Below are positions 47,883-59,200 of a DNA stretch of 64,000 nucleotides, in pieces (positions within the stretch are counted from its first letter, which is position 1; every line of letters begins with the position of its first letter). A model generated the notes under the pieces. That model saw only the letters and a program-made list of their open reading frames with translations. It was not told where the DNA came from and ran no database searches. Position numbers and translations under genes: made by a program. Source of the DNA: Xestospongia bergquistia (Eukaryota > Porifera > Demospongiae > Haplosclerida > Petrosiidae); assembly GCA_963965975.1 (NCBI GenBank), contig OZ014415.1, positions 129,001 through 193,000 on the forward strand, in the 5' to 3' direction.

Positions 47883-47983
47883 AATTATTTCTCTTTTTTG
47901 ATCACTGTCTTAAATAAACATTTCTACCTTAATATACGGTAATAGGATATTAATAAAACCAATTACTTCCGTTAATTGTTGGG

Positions 47984-49919
47984 ATGTCTTCGTATACTAC
48001 AAGGATTATAATGCAACATCTTCATCTTGAAGAATCAGATTGCGCTCCTCGAATTGTCTGTGGTCGTTTAATGGGATTCTTCACGAAGGGAACCATCTTC
48101 TCCTCGGTATTTAACCTCCTAACGACTTGTATTGGGGCTGGGACGTTAGCTTTACCGTATGCCTTCAGTCAAGGTGGTTTAATCTTTGCCAGCATTGTCT
48201 TTTTAATGATTATGATTATGGCAATAATTGTGGGGTTATACTTGTTTGAGAGTAAACGGTTTGCTCAGGATATCTGTCCAATGGCTGAAGTGAAAGGTTA
48301 CGAAGATTTAGCCGAAATTGCATTTGGTGTTGTAGGAAGGGTAAGTGGATCTCTGTCCCTTAATTTGTAATGATTAATTACTTTTATTAGATATCAGTGC
48401 TGTTAATATTAATAATATTTTTGTTTCTGACATTAATTGCTTATATGATATACACAAGAGATCAAGTAAGAACCCATTGACCATATATCCATTTCACCAA
48501 CCATTCATCCATTTTAACAACTACTGATCCATTAATCAATTCTTTAGTTAGATTTTGTCATTCAATTCATCCTCACGAAGACAGGCCATGTTCCTGACTG
48601 CTCTATATTCAGAAACTGTTGTATTATAATGGCTCTAGCCTTCATTCCATTATTTCCAGTGACTTTATTTAGATCTCTGTCAGTTCTACAGTTTACCAGT
48701 ACAGTAAGGTACACGTGTATCCATGACGACATAATTTTAACTCTTTCTTTAGTATTTTTTGCGTCGGATTTTTAAGTGTGATAATTGCTATTAAATCAGC
48801 TTCATATCATAACAGTAATGATTTCAGTGTTAACTATTTAGTTGGCTCTGATCAAAATCATATTGGATTATTTCCAAGTACTTTTCACGGAGCAATTACT
48901 TGTGTTTCTTACTGCAGTCTGACATTTCTATGCCATTTTCAATTGTTCTCTCTAGAGAAAGAACTACATCGTCCAAAGAAGTGGAAATTAAATTTTATAG
49001 TTGTTACATCAATGATAACAGCATATTGTCTTTATAATATTGTAGCTATTGCCGGCTATATCCAAGTGAGTGTGTTATTGTGTTTGTGTGTTTGATCTCT
49101 CTCTCTCTTTCACACACACACACACACAGTTTGGTGGTATTACTAATGAAGACATCATGACCAACTTCCCAAATAATGATCCTCTTATAACAGTAGCCAG
49201 AATAGCTCTGTTCTTTACTCTATTGTTTAGTTATCCTGTTTTATTTCATCCAGCACGTTCTGCCATTAATTCATTTATTGCTTATGCTATTGATTCATAT
49301 AAAGAAATGAGAGACAGACATTCTTTACAATCTGCTGGTGTCTCTGATAATGATTTGTTACTTACCTCAAGTACACCTCATCTTCAATCAAAAAGAGATC
49401 GAATAATGTCTACAAGATCAGAAGTGGTCAGTCAATAAATCTTGTATACAAAGCTAGTTTTTTTGTTGCTATAGAAACCAAGTTTATTGGTCTGGATTTG
49501 TGAGACTTGGGCATTGTTTGCTGTGACATTTCTACCAGCAGCTTTTATTCCTAATGTAAGTTCTCTTCATATAATATTTATCATATACTACATTATTGTA
49601 GGTTGGATATGTTTGGAACTTTGTTGGGTCCATAGGAGGGACCTTAATTCTCTATATTTTCCCATCATTGTTCTATCTTCGTTTACGATATTTTGTGAAG
49701 TTGAAATGTGCATCTGAACTGAGTACTAACTTGTGTGCTCAGTATTGGCAGTGTTCGTTGTGGAAAGATATTGTTGCCGTGGTGATATTGATCATTGGTG
49801 TGATCATTTTAGTTGCCGGAAATTACGAAGCCGTGAAAAGTATTATCATTGGTTCACATGATTCTTTGACATTATGTAATCCTTTATATTGTAAATATGG
49901 AAACAGCACATTCACATAA
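47984..49919 (+). CDS. SLC38-type sodium-coupled neutral amino acid transporter
   Basis: Begins MSSYTTRIIMQHLHLEESD. The first helix is diagnostic of the amino acid/auxin permease fold: SSVFNLLTTCIGAGTLALPY. About eleven membrane segments follow, among them VFLMIMIMAIIVGLYLF, ISVLLILIIFLFLTLIAYMI, IALFFTLLFSYPVLFHPARS and VAVVILIIGVIILVAG. Other family marks are GYEDLAEIAFG after helix 2 and FRSLSVLQFTS in the middle. There is a longer hydrophilic loop (RDRHSLQSAGVSDNDLLLTS) before the last helices. The SLC38 group (SNAT, several also lysosomal) couples Na+ to glutamine or alanine. The particular member cannot be fixed by eye. A CT/CA tract ends in the acceptor before FGGITNEDIM (49097-49130). 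The gene follows PUF60 by 101 bp on the same strand. Confidence 0.9.
49097..49130 (+). repeat. CT then CA tract at a 3' splice site in SLC38
   Basis: CTCTCTCTCTTT followed by (CA)n ending CACACAG at the exon FGGITNED. Confidence 0.9.
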
Positions 49920-50152
49920 CATCATCCATCATCATCATCTGTTTTGCAGTCATTTTTTTTTCATTCAGTACTTATTTATTGTATTATAAATATAGTAGCG
50001 TCTGCTGTTACCACGTCAAAGCTCGCCGGTACCGCGCGGCTGTGTAATGACGGAAGCCGTCACGCCCTATGATCACTTGTCACTTCACACCATATTATTT
50101 TGAGAGGGAAAGTTTTTAAGTCTCTTGTAAGCTTTATAACTTACTATTTAGA

Positions 50153-50808
50153 ATGGCTACCAGGACATCGCGTAAGAGACGTCACGACACGGATGGTTCG
50201 ACCTTGTCAGAGCAGTCTAGTGAAGAAAGTATGTTCGTTCTTATACAGTAAATAAATGATCGTTTAATTTTACAGAATCAAAGAAAAGAAGAAATACCGA
50301 ACACGAAAGTGATATTCCTAGCCCAGTTGTCGCCATGGAAACTGATAAACCTATTAAGCCAAAAGCAAAACCGAAAATTAACCCATTAAAGCCTAAGTCT
50401 AAATGTAACCCTCTATAATTAATATATAATTAATTTATTATATCAATTATCTATAGCTTGGATACCTCATATTGCTGGTACATTGATTTACAACTGTGCA
50501 AAACAGGCTCTTGCTAACTCTATTGATCCTCGTGAACATTTAGACAACATTGACTGGTCAGTGTGGGCCCCAGATGCATTACTAGGATCGGACCTTCATA
50601 AAATATGGTTTTATATCAGTCAACAAGTAATAATGATTTTATATTATTATAAATATATTGTGTTTCATATAGTATTCGAGTGAACACTCCTTATCTGAGA
50701 TCGTGGAAGAACTAGAGCCATTAGGTGAAGTCTCATCTGAAACATTGGATAAAGAACGTATTCGCATAAAAGTAATAATGATATTGTGGGAAATGGGTAG
50801 ATTCTCTT

Positions 50809-50871
<63 letters not shown>

Positions 50872-53029
50872 CACACACAGTATCATGATCAAATTCCAAA
50901 GCAACCAATGACAGCTTATTTCATATTTCATCAAAGCAAAAGAGAAAAGCTTAAACGAAAACATCCAGATCTGAGTGAGACTGAAGTAGCAACAAAGTTA
51001 GGACAACGTTGGAGATCAATGAGTACTGAAGCAAAAGACAAGTACATACAACATCACAATGAACTAAAAGAGGAATACAAAAGACAACTAGAAACATTTT
51101 ACCAAGAACATCCTGAAGCTAAACCAGTTAAATCTTTGTAAATAAAATTCTAATTATTGCTCTTTGTTATATTATTTGGTATAGGAAAACAAGAAAGAAG
51201 AGAAAACCAGCACCTAAAAAACCAGTCCCTACACTAGAAGCATCTGAAATACCAAAAGTCTTAGAAGTAATACATTATATATATCTAGTATATAGTAATA
51301 ATGAAGTAATACATTATATATATCTAGTATATAGTAATAATGAAGTAATACATTATATATATCTAGTATATAGTAATAATGAAGTAATACATTATATATA
51401 TCTAGTATATAGTAATAATGGAGTAATACATTATATATATCTAGTATATAGTAATAATGAAGTAATACATTATATATCTAGTATATAGTAATAATGAAGT
51501 AATACATTATATATATCTAGTATATAGTAATAATGAAGTAATACATTATATATATCTAGTATATAGTAATAATGAAGTAATACATTATATATATCTAGTA
51601 TATAGTAATAATGAAGTAATACATTATATATATCTAGTATATAGTAATAATGAAGTAATACATTATATATATCTAGTATATAGTAATAATGAAGTAATAC
51701 ATTATATATATCTAGTATATAGTAATAATAGAGTAATACATTATATATATCTAGTATATAGTAATAATGAAGTAATACATTATATATCTAGTATATAGTA
51801 ATAATGAAGTAATACATTATATATATCTAGTATATAGTAATAATGAAGTAATACATTATATATATCTAGTATATAGTAATAATGAAGTAATACATTATAT
51901 ATATCTAGTATATAGTAATAATGAAGTAATACATTATATATATCTAGTATATAGTAATAATGGAGTAATACATTATATATATCTAGTATATAGTAATAAT
52001 GAAGTAATACATTATATATATCTAGTATATAGTAATAATGGAGTATTCCTTGTGTCTGATATAGTTAAAGAAATCGGCTCCAAAGAAGCCAGTATCTGCG
52101 TATATAATATTTTGTACTACAAATCGTGAGAAGATTCGTGCCAAATATCCTGAACTTTCTCCTACTGATACTACTATCAAACTAGGACAGAAATGGAAGA
52201 CAATGAGCGAGTCTTCTAGAGTTAGTAATTATCTGTGTGGGTGGCAATCTTATTATTACCTTATTTGGTATAATAGGCTAAATATAAAAGGAAGTATGAT
52301 GAATCACTTGAAAATTATAAGCAAGAAATGGAAGAATTTTATATTAATAATCCAGGATCTCGTGAACTCTTGAGGTAAAAAAAAATTTTGTTTTATAAAA
52401 TAATTATTTAATTTTTTTAGCAAAAAGTTGGACAAAAGGTAAGTAGATAACAATTGTCTGATCTCATTCTTATATAATTCAATTCTTATTCCATTCTATC
52501 CTCATACACTCCATTCTCATGTACCATTCTCCTTCCACTCCATTTTCATATACTCATTCTTATTCCACCCTATTCTCATACACCCATTCTTATTCCACCC
52601 TATTCTCATACACCCATTCTTATACCATCCTATTCGCATACACCCTTTCTTGTACCATCCTATTCTCATACACCCATTCTTATACCATCCTATTCTCATA
52701 CACCCATTCTTGTATCATCCTATTCTCATACACCCATTCTTATACCATCCTATTCTCATACACCCATTCTTGTATCATTCTATTCTCATACTACCTCATT
52801 TAGTTTAGCATCAAAAAAGCAGAAACAGACAAAAACAACAAAAATAGTTAACGAAGAAAGTGAAAAACAACAAACTAATGAAGAGGAAATTGAAAAACCT
52901 GAAGAAGATAATGACAGTGGAGGAAATGAGGAAGAAGACAACGAAGAAGATGAAGAACAAGATAGCAAGGAACAGCAAAGTAATGATAGCAGTTCAGATG
53001 GTGACAGTTCTTCCGATAGTTCCGACTAA
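50153..53029 (+). CDS. UBF-like HMG-box protein with acidic tail
   Basis: ATG 50153 opens a basic leader (MATRTSRKRRHDTDGSTLSE). A region similar in layout to the UBF dimerisation segment follows (HLDNIDWSVWAPDALLG, KIWFYISQQ, then YSSEHSLSEIVEELEPLG). There are two HMG boxes. Box 1 is KQPMTAYFIFHQSKREKLK with DLSETEVATKLGQRWRSM and KDKYIQHHNELKEEYKRQLE. Box 2 is KKPVSAYIIFCTTNREKIRA with LSPTDTTIKLGQKWKTM and RAKYKRKYDESLENYKQEM. It ends in a long E/D/S tail (GGNEEEDNEEDEEQDSKEQQ). UBF bends rDNA and supports RNA polymerase I initiation. Vertebrate UBF has six boxes, this one only two, so another multi-HMG acidic protein is possible. Three introns are repeat-filled: CT at 50815-50879, a 39-bp array at 51264-52044 and a 30-bp array at 52500-52795. 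Confidence 0.72.
50815..50879 (+). repeat. CT/CA tract at a 3' splice site in the UBF-like gene
   Basis: CCCTCTCTCT... then CACACACACAG joined to the exon starting YHDQIPKQP. Confidence 0.95.
51264..52044. repeat. 39-bp minisatellite (~20 copies) that includes the 5' splice site
   Basis: The unit is GAAGTAATACATTATATATA plus 19 more bases (CTAGTATATAGTAATAAT near its end). A few copies are 37 bp long. The first copy starts with the last codon of the exon (GAA) and its donor GTAATA, so the array repeats the exon-intron junction. Confidence 0.95.
52500..52795. repeat. 30-bp tandem repeat in the UBF-like gene
   Basis: About nine copies of CATTCTTATACCATCCTATT plus CTCATACACC, almost free of G on the sense strand, upstream of the acceptor near 52803. 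Confidence 0.95.
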
Positions 53030-53184
53030 TCTAGATAAACTCTACTATATTTATACACTATATATTGTTTACTTTTCCCTCCAAAAGATAATCATTTAAT
53101 GTTTAATAATTAATTATACAGTGGATTACAATAATGAACAATTAAAAAAAAGTAAAATTAGACAAAAAATTACTTCTATAATTT

Positions 53185-55512
53185 CTAAAGAGAAAATTCA
53201 CTAGCTCCATACACAAATTCTGATGCCACACCCACACTCTCTTTAAGGTTAATTACAGCATGTCCCCACATATCAGGTAGTACTATCATGTCACCAGGAT
53301 GTTGGACACATTCCCATGTTTTAGGCCCATTCCTGTACTTGTCTTTCCACCATTGCCAAACATGTTGTTTAGAGTAGAAAGCGTCTTTTGGCGGAAACAA
53401 AAACCATCTTTTCTTTCCATATATCAGAACATTCCAAGCTGAGCGATGAAAATGAGCTGGAGCACCTGAGAGAGCTCCACCCACATAAAATTGAGTTTTG
53501 ACACTTGAAATTTCTGTTAAGGTCGGGTCTAAAATAGCTGGAATTTTAAAGTGTTCTAATAATGGGGAATTTACTGGAACACTTTCAAAAATGTAAGTTG
53601 GGGGAGGTAAGTCAAAGACATCATGAATTTGAGACTGATCTTCTTGTAACTTTGTCATTTTGTTTAGAAAAGCAGTCAGTGTTGTTTGCGTGTAGTTATA
53701 ACCAAATGCTTCAGCATATGGTACCAAGACCTCATTGAATACTAGATGACCATATTCCTTATCAAGTTTCTTTCTTTGCCATGTTTGAAAAAGCTTTTTT
53801 AAGGCCCTATTATTAGTTGCATTACGTATTAAGACTGGTCTCTGTATAGTAAGATAATCTACTAAAAGCTCTTCAGTTCTAGCATCATACCCTATAACAT
53901 CAATATCACATTGTTCACTTGTTAAATCTGTAGGTAGTGTGATGCTGCTTGGTAACCAGCCACCAGTTTTAAATCCTTCATTTAATGGCGCTAAATATTG
54001 AGGTTTTATCGGACAACCTGATGGAGGTTGTGTCCTTAAACCTGTTGTAATTGTGTTCAATGACCACCGATGAAGGCATGCTAAAACCAATGCTGTTCGA
54101 TTGAAAGAATCTTTGACTTCAGGTTTGAGACCAGCTTGTATTAATGGTAATATAATTTGACCACTTCCTTTAATTGAAGCCACGTGTAATGATGTTAGAC
54201 CAATAGCAGTTCGAGATTGAGGATCACCCTTAGCTTGTAATATCTGATGTAAAACAGTAGGACTATCCAAAGAAATTATTTGGAGTAATGGAGTCCAACC
54301 AAAAATATTTTCGGCATGAACACTGGCACCATATTCAATCAATTTTGGTATAATTTGTTGTGATATTAAACACTTTGTCAATACTTGTTTGATATCACTT
54401 AAAAACACCGACTCAGCATACTGGACAGATACATCATCACTAAGATCACAATGATATACTAATTCATCCCAAACTGGTTTTCCAGACATGAGGAGATTAC
54501 GAACTATACTAAGTATATGAGCATCAATCCCTGATGTGAATAACCTTAGAGCATGAGCAATTACAATCTCTCTAGCTCTGTCTTGTTGCCCATAACCAAA
54601 TGACACATACTCACGTTCAGTATTGTATTGTAAGTAACCAATCCCATTTGCTAAATCTCCTAATCCAAATGAGAAAAAAGCATATTTTTGTACTAAATCT
54701 CCAGCATTTTCCAGTCCTTTTAAACCAATGACAACTTTGTATAAGTATCCAGCTTTGATAAGAGATGTCTCATGAAGATATGAATTAAGTAAAAGCTCAA
54801 GAGTATTTACGATATCCGTTCCAGCCTCGTATAAAAACTCCCATTCGTCCTCTCTCTGTATTGATAGGGTAGCCAACATATGCTCCCAGCTAGGAGCACC
54901 AAGAACAACTTCCAAATACTTTTCTAAACATTTAACACTCTGTTTATGTAAACCTAGTTTAGCAAGCAACACACCAGCATCATATAAATACTTTTTATTA
55001 GTTGGATCTAAAGTCAGTGCTTCATTGATAAATGGAAGAGCTTCATCAACACGTTGTACCAGAAGTAAAGCTGCTGCAATATTCCATCGTGCAGCACTAT
55101 TGTTAGGTTCCTTAAGAGCACATGTAGCTAGCATATCTAATGCTAGCTCAATATGATTACTGGTATGTTCAGAACTGGAATTAATAAGCTTTCTGGCTTC
55201 GTCCATGAGTTCATTGCAACCAGAGCTGTTTGCAATAAGCCTTTTTCCTTCTTCGTCTAAATCTGTCCCACTTTGTGGAAATTTCTTCTCTTTTACTGTT
55301 TCTTTTGCTCTTTTTTCAGCTGCCCTCTCACTATCAGCATATTTAGGGCCTGAGTAATCTTCTGGTAAAAGTAGATAGACACACACTCCTGTTAATATAA
55401 CAATAAATGACAAAAATAACCATTTTGGCGTTTTTGAAGTATTTAGTGAAGTCTTTTGTTTTGAGACTGGCTTTGTACTAGTCTTTTGGGGTCGTGCCTT
55501 TCTCCTCTGCAT
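53185..55512 (-). CDS. Type II membrane protein with TPR, ankyrin and JmjC/cupin domains
   Basis: A single exon of 775 codons, in contrast to the intron-dense neighbours. A basic N-terminus is followed by a membrane anchor at residues 31-49 (WLFLSFIVILTGVCVYLLL). Next are TPR-like helices at ~125-205 (NSAARWNIAAALLLVQRVDE, NKKYLYDAGVLLAKLGLHKQ) and ankyrin repeats at ~385-485 (FGWTPLLQIISLDSPTVLHQ, IGLTSLHVASIKGSGQIILP). A C-terminal JmjC/cupin domain spans ~545-770. Its core, SGAPAHFHRSAWNVLIYGKK then RWFLFPP, with HPGDMIVLPDMWGHAVINL, resembles JMJD8, an ER-lumen protein. The first metal motif reads H687-F-H689 rather than HxD/E; H751 is the likely second ligand. Hydroxylase activity is therefore uncertain. 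With a signal anchor, the large C-terminal part would face the ER lumen. It is divergent from an ER-type glutathione peroxidase, with 96 bp between starts. Confidence 0.82.
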   Translation of the reverse strand: MQRRKARPQKTSTKPVSKQKTSLNTSKTPKWLFLSFIVILTGVCVYLLLPEDYSGPKYADSERAAEKRAKETVKEKKFPQSGTDLDEEGKRLIANSSGCNELMDEARKLINSSSEHTSNHIELALDMLATCALKEPNNSAARWNIAAALLLVQRVDEALPFINEALTLDPTNKKYLYDAGVLLAKLGLHKQSVKCLEKYLEVVLGAPSWEHMLATLSIQREDEWEFLYEAGTDIVNTLELLLNSYLHETSLIKAGYLYKVVIGLKGLENAGDLVQKYAFFSFGLGDLANGIGYLQYNTEREYVSFGYGQQDRAREIVIAHALRLFTSGIDAHILSIVRNLLMSGKPVWDELVYHCDLSDDVSVQYAESVFLSDIKQVLTKCLISQQIIPKLIEYGASVHAENIFGWTPLLQIISLDSPTVLHQILQAKGDPQSRTAIGLTSLHVASIKGSGQIILPLIQAGLKPEVKDSFNRTALVLACLHRWSLNTITTGLRTQPPSGCPIKPQYLAPLNEGFKTGGWLPSSITLPTDLTSEQCDIDVIGYDARTEELLVDYLTIQRPVLIRNATNNRALKKLFQTWQRKKLDKEYGHLVFNEVLVPYAEAFGYNYTQTTLTAFLNKMTKLQEDQSQIHDVFDLPPPTYIFESVPVNSPLLEHFKIPAILDPTLTEISSVKTQFYVGGALSGAPAHFHRSAWNVLIYGKKRWFLFPPKDAFYSKQHVWQWWKDKYRNGPKTWECVQHPGDMIVLPDMWGHAVINLKESVGVASEFVYGASEFSL

Positions 55513-55608
55513 TTTCCAAAAGGGTGGTGTCTCTAATCCAGCTATGAATAATTAATTACTCTAATCTTACTATGAATATAATTACCAAATGACATTGTAT
55601 GAAGGACA
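55513..55608. promoter_or_regulatory. Divergent promoter JmjC protein / GPX7-type
   Basis: 96 bp between the two start codons. AT-rich; no CATGCGCAA word and no TATA box recognised. An upstream ATG at 55590 is followed by a different frame. Confidence 0.45.
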
Positions 55609-56199
55609 ATGAAGTTCTTTTTGCTATTTTGTTATTTACTAGTAGTAACCGTTTTTGCAGAAGAAATGAACTTCTATTCTCTTTCAGCACTAGATATTAA
55701 TGGAAAAGAAATACGTTTTAACCAATATGTTGGAAAGGTATGAAGATAAAGGAGAGATACATGTATAATACATGTTATATTTCAGATTATTCTAGTGGTC
55801 AATGTAGCTAGTGAATGTGGTTATACTGATAGTAATTATAAAGAATTGATCAAACTACAGAACTATTATGGCAATGATAAAGTATTAGTGTTTGGGTTTC
55901 CATGCAACCAATATGGCCGTCAAGAACCAGGTCATAATCATGAAATAGACATGTTTGCTCGAGAGCATTACAATATTAACTTTCCTCTTTATTCTAAAGT
56001 TAATATTACAGGTAATGGTCAATCTGAGATCTATCACTACCTCATTAAAAATACTGGTAGTACTCCAACGTGGAATTTTTGTAAATATTTAGTTAATCAA
56101 CGAGGAGAAGTTGTTCAATACTTCACTCAAATGGACTCTTTTGAAAATATTTATAAATCTATTGATTTTCTTTTGCATGATCAACATAAAGAACTTTAA
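55609..56199 (+). CDS. Glutathione peroxidase, cysteine type, ER-retained (GPX7-like)
   Basis: Two exons (55609-55738, 55786-56199). The signal peptide MKFFLLFCYLLVVTVFAEE leads into NFYSLSALDINGKEIRF. The active-site motif is NVASECGYTD with Cys in place of selenocysteine. FGFPCNQYGRQEPGHNHEI and PTWNFCKYLV supply the Gln and Trp/Asn of the catalytic tetrad. The C-terminus HKEL is a KDEL-type ER retrieval signal. GPX7/GPX8 work in the ER with protein disulphide isomerase to use peroxide for disulphide formation, and GPX7 ends REDL in humans. The short form without a dimerisation loop also fits. The gene shares its promoter region with the JmjC-type membrane protein, itself predicted to face the ER lumen. 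Confidence 0.93.
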
Positions 56200-56297
56200 A
56201 TTAATAAAAAGTTGATAATAGTTAATCAGCTCTTTATGTGCAAACTTAACAATACATAATTTCAAATTGTTCAAAATTACATAAATTAGTTTAATAA

Positions 56298-59200
56298 TTA
56301 AATGACTTCGTTAGGATGTAATTGAGAGGACGTCCTCATAGGAGGAGGTAATGGAGTAGATGTTTGAGGATAATTTACTGATTTATCAGATTCTGTGTCA
56401 ACTGAAACTTCCTCTATCTTCTGAACAGAATCTTTCTCTGATAAATATTGCAGACATTCCATCCATGCCTCAAAACTTTCCTTACTATAAGCTAAAAGAT
56501 CTAATATTCCAACTTTAGTAATGACCCAAAATACATATATATGAAGATCATCAGGGGAGTAATCCGGTCGTTGTTGAACTAATTGACTAGGACCAGTGTG
56601 TACACTAACTATTCTAGATTCTGTCTTATTGTGTCTGTTACTACTTCGAGACCAACAAAGTGTTTTATTCTTTGAGTTCATCCAAAAATAATAATGTAAT
56701 GGAGGACCTATATAATATAAAGTCATTAATATAATTATCATAATTATTATAACTTACTGTTGCTATCATCAGTAAAGTAACCGAGATAACTGCCTTTCTT
56801 TACAAACCTCTCAGTTTCATTTGTAAATGCATGCTGACTCAATGTATCAAACATTATTGGTGACGTACTCTCTGATATAAAACTATCAATATCATCAGGT
56901 CCTGTTTCATCTGTAATAAATGAAATACGACTCTTTGTCCTATAAAGAATTATGATCTTGACAGTTTATAAAACAGTTTTACCTTTGTAGTTTTGAGAAG
57001 TCACCAATGGATACATCATGACATGTAAATAATGCCACTACATACTCGTTTTGTTTTATCAGTCCGTAATCAAGAGGGGTTTTACTCTCTGCATCTTTCT
57101 GTGTAGCATCAGCACCGTGATTTAGTAAGAGATAACACACATCAACGTGATCATTAGCAGCAGCATAATGTAACGGAGTACGACCCTAAAATAAAAAGAG
57201 ATAACCCCTAGTAATTAAAGTCAAATTAGACTTACCATTTTGTCTGTATCATGGACGCTATCTCCTCTTAAACTAATAATATATTGTATTCCTTTAATAA
57301 AACCTTCAGCAGCTGCACAATGTAATACTGTACGACCCTGTAATAACAATAAAGATTGTTTCATACAAACTCATCAGTACTAACAATACGATCTTTAAAA
57401 TATGTCTGATCAGATTTCAGTAACAACTGTATGCAGCTCAGATCACATTGACTTGCAGCCCTATGGATGGATGAATGGATGAATGGACAGACAAACAGAC
57501 ATAATTACAAACCAGTGCATTGCCGTTTTTCCATCAATATCTTTTTCTTCACAATCAGCTTCATGATCAATCAAATATTTAGACACAGTGACATTTTTAT
57601 TATAGCATGCCCACATTAGAGGTGTCATATCACAGTTATCAACTACATTAATATCACTACATAGACTGTGCTGTTATAAAATATAATAAAATGATCTAAT
57701 AATGACATCATATACCTTTAAAAGTATTGTTATCGGTTTAATAGAGGGTGGTTTAGTACTCCAATGAAGTGGTAGACGATCAGAAATATCTCGGATATCA
57801 GGATTAGCCCCATTTAATAATAATAATTCCATAAAAGATACCGCCCCCACATATGATGAGTAATGAAGAGCAGTTGATCCATCAATTGCCTATTATATTA
57901 GTTATGTAGTGTATTATATAAGTAAGTGTGGTACCTGGTGATCAATATTAGCTCCTTTTCTTATTAATAAGTCAGCACATGCTAACTGAACTTGTCCAGT
58001 TGGTAATATACTAATATTATAATTATTATTATATTATATAATGTATTTTAGATCTTACCAATACATTAATGGTGTACGATATTCTGCATCTAATGAATTG
58101 ACATCATGACCTTGTGTAATAAGAGTCTGTACTTGACGCACATTGCCTTCCCTGCAATAAGAATACTGATTATAGGTACACTGGTACATTGGTTATAGGT
58201 ACACTGGTGCATTGGTTATAGGTACACTGGTATATTAGCTATGGTACATTGGTTATAGGTACACTGGTACATTGGTTATAGGTACACTGGTATATTAGCT
58301 ATGGTATATTTGGTTATAGGTACACTGGTATATTAGCTATGGTATATTGGTTATAGGTACACTGGTACATTGGTTATAGGTACACAGGTATGTTAGCTAT
58401 GGTATATTGGTCATAGGTACACTAGTATATTAGCTATATATTACCTAGCAGCTTTATGGAGAGCAGAATATTCTAATTGTAGTCTAAACTCATTTTCCAT
58501 CAGAGAATAAACTGGTTGAGTTGTTGTAGAGACAATGTGATCATTAAATGTTTGTAAATCTTTTTCTGTTGTTAATGATAACTTTGTCTGTATTTCTCTT
58601 CCAGTATAAATACTTGAAGGAGACCTTCTTTTAGAAACATGATGTAGAGAAGTAGATAAAACTAGAAAAATAAAATAAATTATATGTTTAGGATTAATTC
58701 TTTTATGTGTCCATTGTTAATTCTATGTATCCATTACCTTCTGTTTCTGTGGGTTGTGTTGTACCATATAAAGGACATGCAGGAGGTAAAATAGTCTGGT
58801 TGCTAGGACGATGGATAGAGTAAGTGGGTGTGGCTCTTTCTCTTTTACGTTGGAACACATAATCTAGAACATGTTAATAAAACAAAAGAAATAATGTCTG
58901 ACTTACCTCTGCTAAAATTAAGACTAAGAGTTGATTTAACTCGTAATAATGGCATAGGTTGATCTTCATAATCATTGTCTTCCTCAAACTCTGCTTCTGT
59001 CTCAAACTTTGTTTTCTCCCTTGTAACTTCAGCCATTGTTGTATCTTCAATGTCTTTCATAGTCTCTGGATCTTTCTCTATTTTTATATCATCCTCAATC
59101 TCGGTTAGAGGTACACTAAATTCTTTCTTTTTGTCTTTATTCTTTGTATCTCTCTTCATTTTTGAATCTTTCTTGATCTTTGCTGTGGTCTCCTTCTTAG

